Assembly: GCA_904066235.2 (NCBI GenBank)
Contig: CAJFCV020000002.1
Coordinates: 10,726,001-10,790,000 of the forward strand
DNA length: 64,000 nt
Source of the DNA: Bursaphelenchus xylophilus
Taxonomy: Eukaryota; Nematoda; Chromadorea; Rhabditida; Aphelenchoididae
Reading direction: 5' to 3'
Shown: piece after piece, positions 60,542-64,000 of the stretch
Layout of the letters: each line of letters starts with the position of its first letter
How positions within the stretch are numbered: the first letter of the stretch is position 1
The notes under the pieces: generated by a model
Seen by the model: the letters and a program-made list of their open reading frames with translations, nothing else
Database searches by the model: none
What the model was told of the DNA's origin: nothing
Program-made: the position numbers and the translations under genes

Positions 60542-60775
60542 CCAAGGCTTGAAATAGTGTCAATTGTAGCACTTTTCATGGAAGAGTACCCACAATAAGT
60601 GTGTAGTGCCGTAATGTAGGCGGAAGATGCTGTCCGTTCGAATGAAATCGGAACCAAAGAACGACCGAAAGGAAGGCGTCGCGAGTCGCGATCTGTCAAC
60701 GACATTCACCCACTTGGCCGAAGAAAGGCTCTTTCTAGGCCAAAGGACAACCCCCTCTCCCTGGCCAAATCTCAC

Positions 60776-60811
60776 TATATAAACCCCCCCCCCCTCCGAA
60801 TTTTCAATAAA
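60776..60811 (+). promoter_or_regulatory. TATATAAA and AATAAA only 23 bp apart
   Basis: TATATAAA (60776-60783), a C-run, then AATAAA (60806-60811). Such proximity resembles a compact LTR or viral 3' end, or a TATA box with a chance polyadenylation signal. Confidence 0.4.
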
Positions 60812-61136
60812 TATCGATCACTTTCACTTTTGGATTTGTCCCACATGCACTACAAATGCATAGAAGGGTTTAGGCACGTAATTATAATATTATCTTCGAA
60901 AGTACTTTTTCTGACAAGTCCCGTAAAATGTAATAATCGAACAATGGAAGCCGTGCGAAAAGCACGTGGACACCACCGCTACGCTACGAAAGGGGCGGTC
61001 AAAGGAGACCACATTAAAGGATAACAAGATTAATAACCACGCGCGTTGTGTGCGTCAACCACAGAGGAACTGATGATCGATTAACTTCCGGATTACGAAA
61101 CCGATAAGGACACAAATGAACTCAGAAGAAACTGAG

Positions 61137-61145
61137 TATATAAAA
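61137..61145 (+). promoter_or_regulatory. TATA box upstream of a truncated module
   Basis: TATATAAAA about 80 bp before the partial module at 61218. The intervening sequence lacks the usual MSDPTS start. Confidence 0.45.
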
Positions 61146-61217
61146 ACTAAGTTTGGAATTTGTTCAACCCAAACTAATACAATAAGTCAAGCTGCTATAG
61201 AAGCTGCCGGAGTGTCT

Positions 61218-61431
61218 AGTCAATCCAGACATTCAGGAGTCTATTCGCCGCAACCACGGCAAGATTTATGTAATTGAACGACGACACACACCGAGACTGG
61301 CTCATTTAGTAGTCGAGGCCGAGTTGCCAACATGGGACGTAGGAACCATAATCCTCCTCAACACCCCACTACAGGCTCGCCCAGCAGTTATTGCTAGCCT
61401 GGCCTTACTCCATTGGGGGAGTAATCAGTGA
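61218..61431 (+). pseudogene. 5'-truncated compact-gene module
   Basis: Reads ECLVNPDIQESIRR, KIYVIERRHTPRLAHLVVEA, ELPTWDVGTIILLNTPLQ, ARPAVIASLALLHWG and ends at a TGA (61429-61431). An in-frame TAG lies just before ECLV, so it has no start of its own. It shows what follows the NT tract in the ancestral protein. Confidence 0.6.
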
Positions 61432-61440
61432 ACCATATAG

Positions 61441-62163
61441 CTCAAGGCCGTCCAAATATGCCCACGAAATCACTTCGTGCTCCGAGAGCTCCTGGAATCG
61501 CCCCAGCCCACTGCAGTCCTCATAAACCACGAATGGACGGCATTGGCTGAGCTTTTTCAAAGGCTCGTAGATGTGGCGCAGATCCAACAGCTGAAGATGA
61601 GTGTAAACCCACCAAGAAGAGAAGGAAGGGGTTCCTTCCCCAAATACGGGTCGACCCGAGTACAAAACGAGGCACTGTCCGCCGAGGCCTCCTCCTCTAC
61701 CGCAGCCCGCCACCAGGCGGAGGAGAAGGCACAGTGCCTCCGTGACACACTGGATGAGGCCAGAACCCGGCGCATGCTAACCGAAGATAACGAACGAAAC
61801 CACCGTAACCTCCAAGCCCTCCGTGAGGCCCTCCGAAACCAACAGAGGGCCTCAGCGGAGATAGGCTCTCAGCTCCAAGAACAGATCCGGCAACTCAACA
61901 CCTTGTTGCTGAGCGACGAAGAAAGGCACCGACAAAATCTGGTCAGGCTGGAGGAAGACGAAAACCTGGCCAGATCTCTTCGCCGAAACTTGGAGCAGGA
62001 AATGAGAAGACCCCATAAAGCGCGCAGGCAGCCGTGTCCCCACAGCAATTCGCCCGAACATATCCCACTAGACTGCACAGTAGTGGTAGACCGCACGGTC
62101 CGCCGCCAGCTTATCGGTGACCGGTGCGTCAATAAGGAGCACGCTCCAAGAAGGAAACATTAA
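61441..62163 (+). CDS. Unrecognised coiled-coil protein in the compact-gene cluster
   Basis: Open from 61441 to a TAA at 62161-62163; the first ATG is at 61597 (QLK|MSVNPP), giving 188 aa. The upstream open part (VLRELLESPQPTAVLINHEW; FQRLVDVAQIQQ) may also be coding. The C-terminal 120 residues are strongly helical and charged (EEKAQCLRDTLDEARTRR; RNQQRASAEIGSQLQEQIRQ; RRNLEQEMRR), probably a coiled coil, followed by a small CPHSNSPEHIPLDC segment with paired Cys/His. No family recognised. Confidence 0.55.
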   Translation, partial: LKAVQICPRNHFVLRELLESPQPTAVLINHEWTALAELFQRLVDVAQIQQLKMSVNPPRREGRGSFPKYGSTRVQNEALSAEASSSTAARHQAEEKAQCLRDTLDEARTRRMLTEDNERNHRNLQALREALRNQQRASAEIGSQLQEQIRQLNTLLLSDEERHRQNLVRLEEDENLARSLRRNLEQEMRRPHKARRQPCPHSNSPEHIPLDCTVVVDRTVRRQLIGDRCVNKEHAPRRKH

Positions 62164-62202
62164 TGACTCTAATAACTAATGAGTCCAAAAAAATCTCCTT
62201 CT

Positions 62203-62270
62203 GATGACCCAAGAATGCAACATTCCTCCAACCCTAAAATGGACTTAACAACACAAGAAGCAGTATATAA
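62203..62270 (+). promoter_or_regulatory. Promoter block 1 of the compact-gene cluster, TATA at 62264
   Basis: TGACCCAAGAATGCAAC, AAAATGGACTTAACAACACA and GCAGTATATAA; the block recurs at 62755-62823. TATA lies 57 bp before the next ATG, with no spliced leader site between. Confidence 0.6.
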
Positions 62271-62320
62271 ACGGATCCGCTCTACCTCCAAAAACATCTT
62301 CCCCGCAAAGTATTCCCAAG

Positions 62321-62458
62321 ATGTCTGATCCAACCTCTATGATTTCACTCATGTTCGAAACCGGCCCATCTTCCATCGTCCAGGTAACAGAAGCCCTCCG
62401 TTTGTGGACCCCTATAAACCATCAACAAGTATCAAGATGTCGGACCCAACTAGCATGA
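62321..62458 (+). pseudogene. Truncated first copy of the MSDPTS module (45 aa)
   Basis: Begins MSDPTSMISLMFETGPSSIV, continues TEALRLWTPI, then runs into the leader of the next copy and stops. Tandem partial duplication with 62437-62730. Confidence 0.55.
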
Positions 62459-62730
62459 TTTCGCTTGTGATTGAGACCAGCTCCTCATCCATCGTCTTAA
62501 TAACCGAAGCCGTCCGTTTATGGACCCCTATAAAATATCAACTGGAGGCCCTCAACGTCCACATTGAAGAGTGTCTGGTCAACCCAGACATTGTGGAGTC
62601 TATTCGCCTCAACCGCCGCAAGATTTATGTAATTGAACGACGACACACACCGAGACTGGCTCATTTAGTAGCCGAGGCCGAGTTGCCAACATGGGACGTA
62701 GGAACCATAATCCTCCTCAACACCCTGTAA
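62437..62730 (+). CDS. Unrecognised 97-aa compact protein (MSDPTS family, copy 2)
   Basis: ATG at 62437, TAA at 62728-62730. MSDPTSMISLVIETSSSSIV, TEAVRLWTPIKYQLEALNVH, ECLVNPDIVESIRLNRRKIY, RRHTPRLAHLVAEAELPTWD. The TATA at 62264 lies upstream of the truncated copy. Compared with 61218-61431 it stops before the ARPAVIASLALL part. Possibly a truncated member of a larger protein family. Function unknown. Confidence 0.5.
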   Translation: MSDPTSMISLVIETSSSSIVLITEAVRLWTPIKYQLEALNVHIEECLVNPDIVESIRLNRRKIYVIERRHTPRLAHLVAEAELPTWDVGTIILLNTL

Positions 62731-62754
62731 TAATCAAATAATGGAACCTTCAGA

Positions 62755-62823
62755 TGACCCAAGAATGCAAAATTTCCACAGACCGTAAAATGGACTTAAC
62801 AACACTAGAAGCAGTATATAAAG
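62755..62823 (+). promoter_or_regulatory. Promoter block 2 of the compact-gene cluster, TATA at 62815
   Basis: Same TGACCCAAGAATGCAA and AAAATGGACTTAACAACACT words as block 1, ending in TATATAAAG (62815-62823), 59 bp before the ATG at 62874. Confidence 0.62.
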
Positions 62824-62873
62824 CGATCCACTCTACCCCAAAAATCATCTTCCCTGCAAGTATTTCCCCAACA

Positions 62874-63284
62874 ATGTCGGACCCAACAAGCATGGTCTCG
62901 CTGGTCATTGAGACCAGCACTTCATCGATCGTTCTGGTCACCGAGGCTCGCCGGCTATGGACCCCCATCAAGTATGCCCCAATTGGTCGGCCGGCCATCC
63001 ACCGGCCCACCATTCACCGGTACGCATGGCCGGTAAACGCCCTTGAACAGGCGTACCCGGAGCAGACCCAAATCCGGGTCGACAGACGGCCGGGAGAGGC
63101 CAAGTGGACGGCAGGCATCTCGCTGGCGGACGTGCGAACCAGGACAATACTGGAAATGGAGCAAGACTCCGGTATGGTCACCAAGGCCATAAATGCCACG
63201 GCGGTCCAGTTAATGGACCGCGTGGCACACCAGGAACGGCTGGAATTACCCGCACACATGTGGCGATTCTGGCTCTTCTTGTAG
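62874..63284 (+). CDS. Unrecognised 136-aa compact protein (MSDPTS family, copy 3)
   Basis: TATA box 59 bp upstream, TAG at 63282-63284 and AATAAA at 63317-63322: a complete, intronless transcription unit of about 0.5 kb. It starts like copy 2 (MSDPTSMVSLVIETSTSSIV; TEARRLWTPIKY), then diverges into IGRPAIHRPTIHRYAWPVNA, QTQIRVDRRPGEAKWTAGIS and a C-terminus ending HMWRFWLFL. A shared 5' module is thus joined to different downstream sequences. Function unknown. Confidence 0.55.
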   Translation: MSDPTSMVSLVIETSTSSIVLVTEARRLWTPIKYAPIGRPAIHRPTIHRYAWPVNALEQAYPEQTQIRVDRRPGEAKWTAGISLADVRTRTILEMEQDSGMVTKAINATAVQLMDRVAHQERLELPAHMWRFWLFL

Positions 63285-63316
63285 TGCCTCCGGCCCTATC
63301 AGAAATATTGCTGCTA

Positions 63317-63322
63317 AATAAA
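63317..63322 (+). terminator. Polyadenylation signal of MSDPTS copy 3
   Basis: AATAAA 33 bp after the stop codon. Confidence 0.5.
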
Positions 63323-63617
63323 CGTGTTTGACAATTATTCGGCTCGGCTCAGTTTAGATAACACCGAGCACAGGTATTACAGCCACCATCGGTTTGAATA
63401 TGACATGCAGAACTTGGGAAACACATTTCTGCTTCAAACGATCACAATACTTCTCCTCCGAGAAGACCTGGGGCTAATATATTTAGCCCCAGGCACTACG
63501 AGGATGGCCCAGCGGCTGCGCCATGAGGACAGAGAAGGCGAGATAGCATGGTCGTAAAGTTATGCAAATAATTCGCTTTTCTTTGCTATATTCCTCTTTC
63601 ATAAATTTACGAATTTC

Positions 63618-63695
63618 TATATAAGCTGCCCTCGCAATCAGTCGAGGAAGCTTCCACGCTCTTTATAACCCTTGTAAATATTCTCTCGTAATAAA
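63618..63695 (+). promoter_or_regulatory. Further TATA plus AATAAA pair
   Basis: TATATAAG (63618-63625) and AATAAA (63690-63695). The sequence just after the TATA box (CAATCAGTCGAGGAAGCTTCC) resembles 59318-59337 (AATCAGTCTAGGAAGTTTCC). Confidence 0.4.
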
Positions 63696-63776
63696 CTTTA
63701 TCTAAAGTCATAATATATTACAGGGCCTATGCGCAATGAAGGTCACATCAAACTAAGAAAATGATTGAACACTTGT

Positions 63777-63850
63777 AGTGCTCATCGAGGAGTGTCTGGA
63801 CAACCCAGGCACACAAGACACCATTCGCCTCAACCAACGAAGATATATAT
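63777..63850 (+). pseudogene. Fragment of the compact-gene module
   Basis: VLIEECLDNPGTQDTIRLNQ matches the middle of the 97-aa protein, then the reading frame is lost. Fifth copy of this module in about 4 kb. Confidence 0.5.
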
Positions 63851-64000
63851 CGTGCTAAAATTTTCTGCTTTATTTTTTTCTGCTCTAAAAGTTGATTTTT
63901 TCAAAAATATGAGCAGAAACTCGAACAATGCAAAAAAAATGCCTGAATTTTCTGCCTATTTTTTCTGTGTTTTGCAACAGAGCTTATTATTGCTCGATAA

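Overview
The window looks like a nematode nuclear chromosome. It is AT-rich. Its genes have short exons with nematode-style splice sites (GTAAG donors, TTTTCAG or TTTCCAG acceptors). The recognisable proteins are topoisomerase II, a secreted cyclophilin, a CK1/TTBK-type kinase and a signal peptide-mucin-ShK protein. The species cannot be named from the sequence. Gene models below were built by hand from splice consensus, reading-frame phase and family motifs; none is supported by transcripts.

Layout. Positions 1-20 kb hold almost no genes. This is a graveyard of non-autonomous DNA transposons, many with exact target-site duplications (TSDs): an 8-bp-TSD element at 158-842, a hAT-like element at 2425-3149 inside another MITE, a GC-rich palindromic element at 10691-11515, Tc5-like elements, and many copies of an element beginning CAGTCTGTCGGGAAAA. 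At 20.4-22.8 kb (+) is a small, unrecognised secreted-protein gene. At 23.8-24.7 kb (-) is a secreted cyclophilin B-type peptidyl-prolyl isomerase. At 27.1-29.6 kb (+) is a divergent CK1/TTBK-like kinase with a lysine-rich repeat tail. At 30.4-36.5 kb (-) is a secreted threonine-rich mucin with a C-terminal ShKT domain; its first intron contains a complete mariner with an intact transposase. At 40.5-54.3 kb (-) lies the whole top-2 gene (13 exons, 1589 aa predicted), nearly all of whose long introns are filled with transposons. At 55.5-58.2 kb there is a nested transposon stack. At 59.3-63.85 kb there is a more GC-rich cluster of compact, mutually related ORF modules with strong TATA boxes close to start codons. 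I do not recognise its family.

The genes do not form an obvious pathway. TOP-2 is a housekeeping enzyme, the cyclophilin serves the secretory pathway, and the two signal-peptide genes are likely exported. The dominant architecture is transposons inserted into transposons and into introns. Because many repeat families occur as several copies, some insertions can be checked against an empty copy of the same site within the window.
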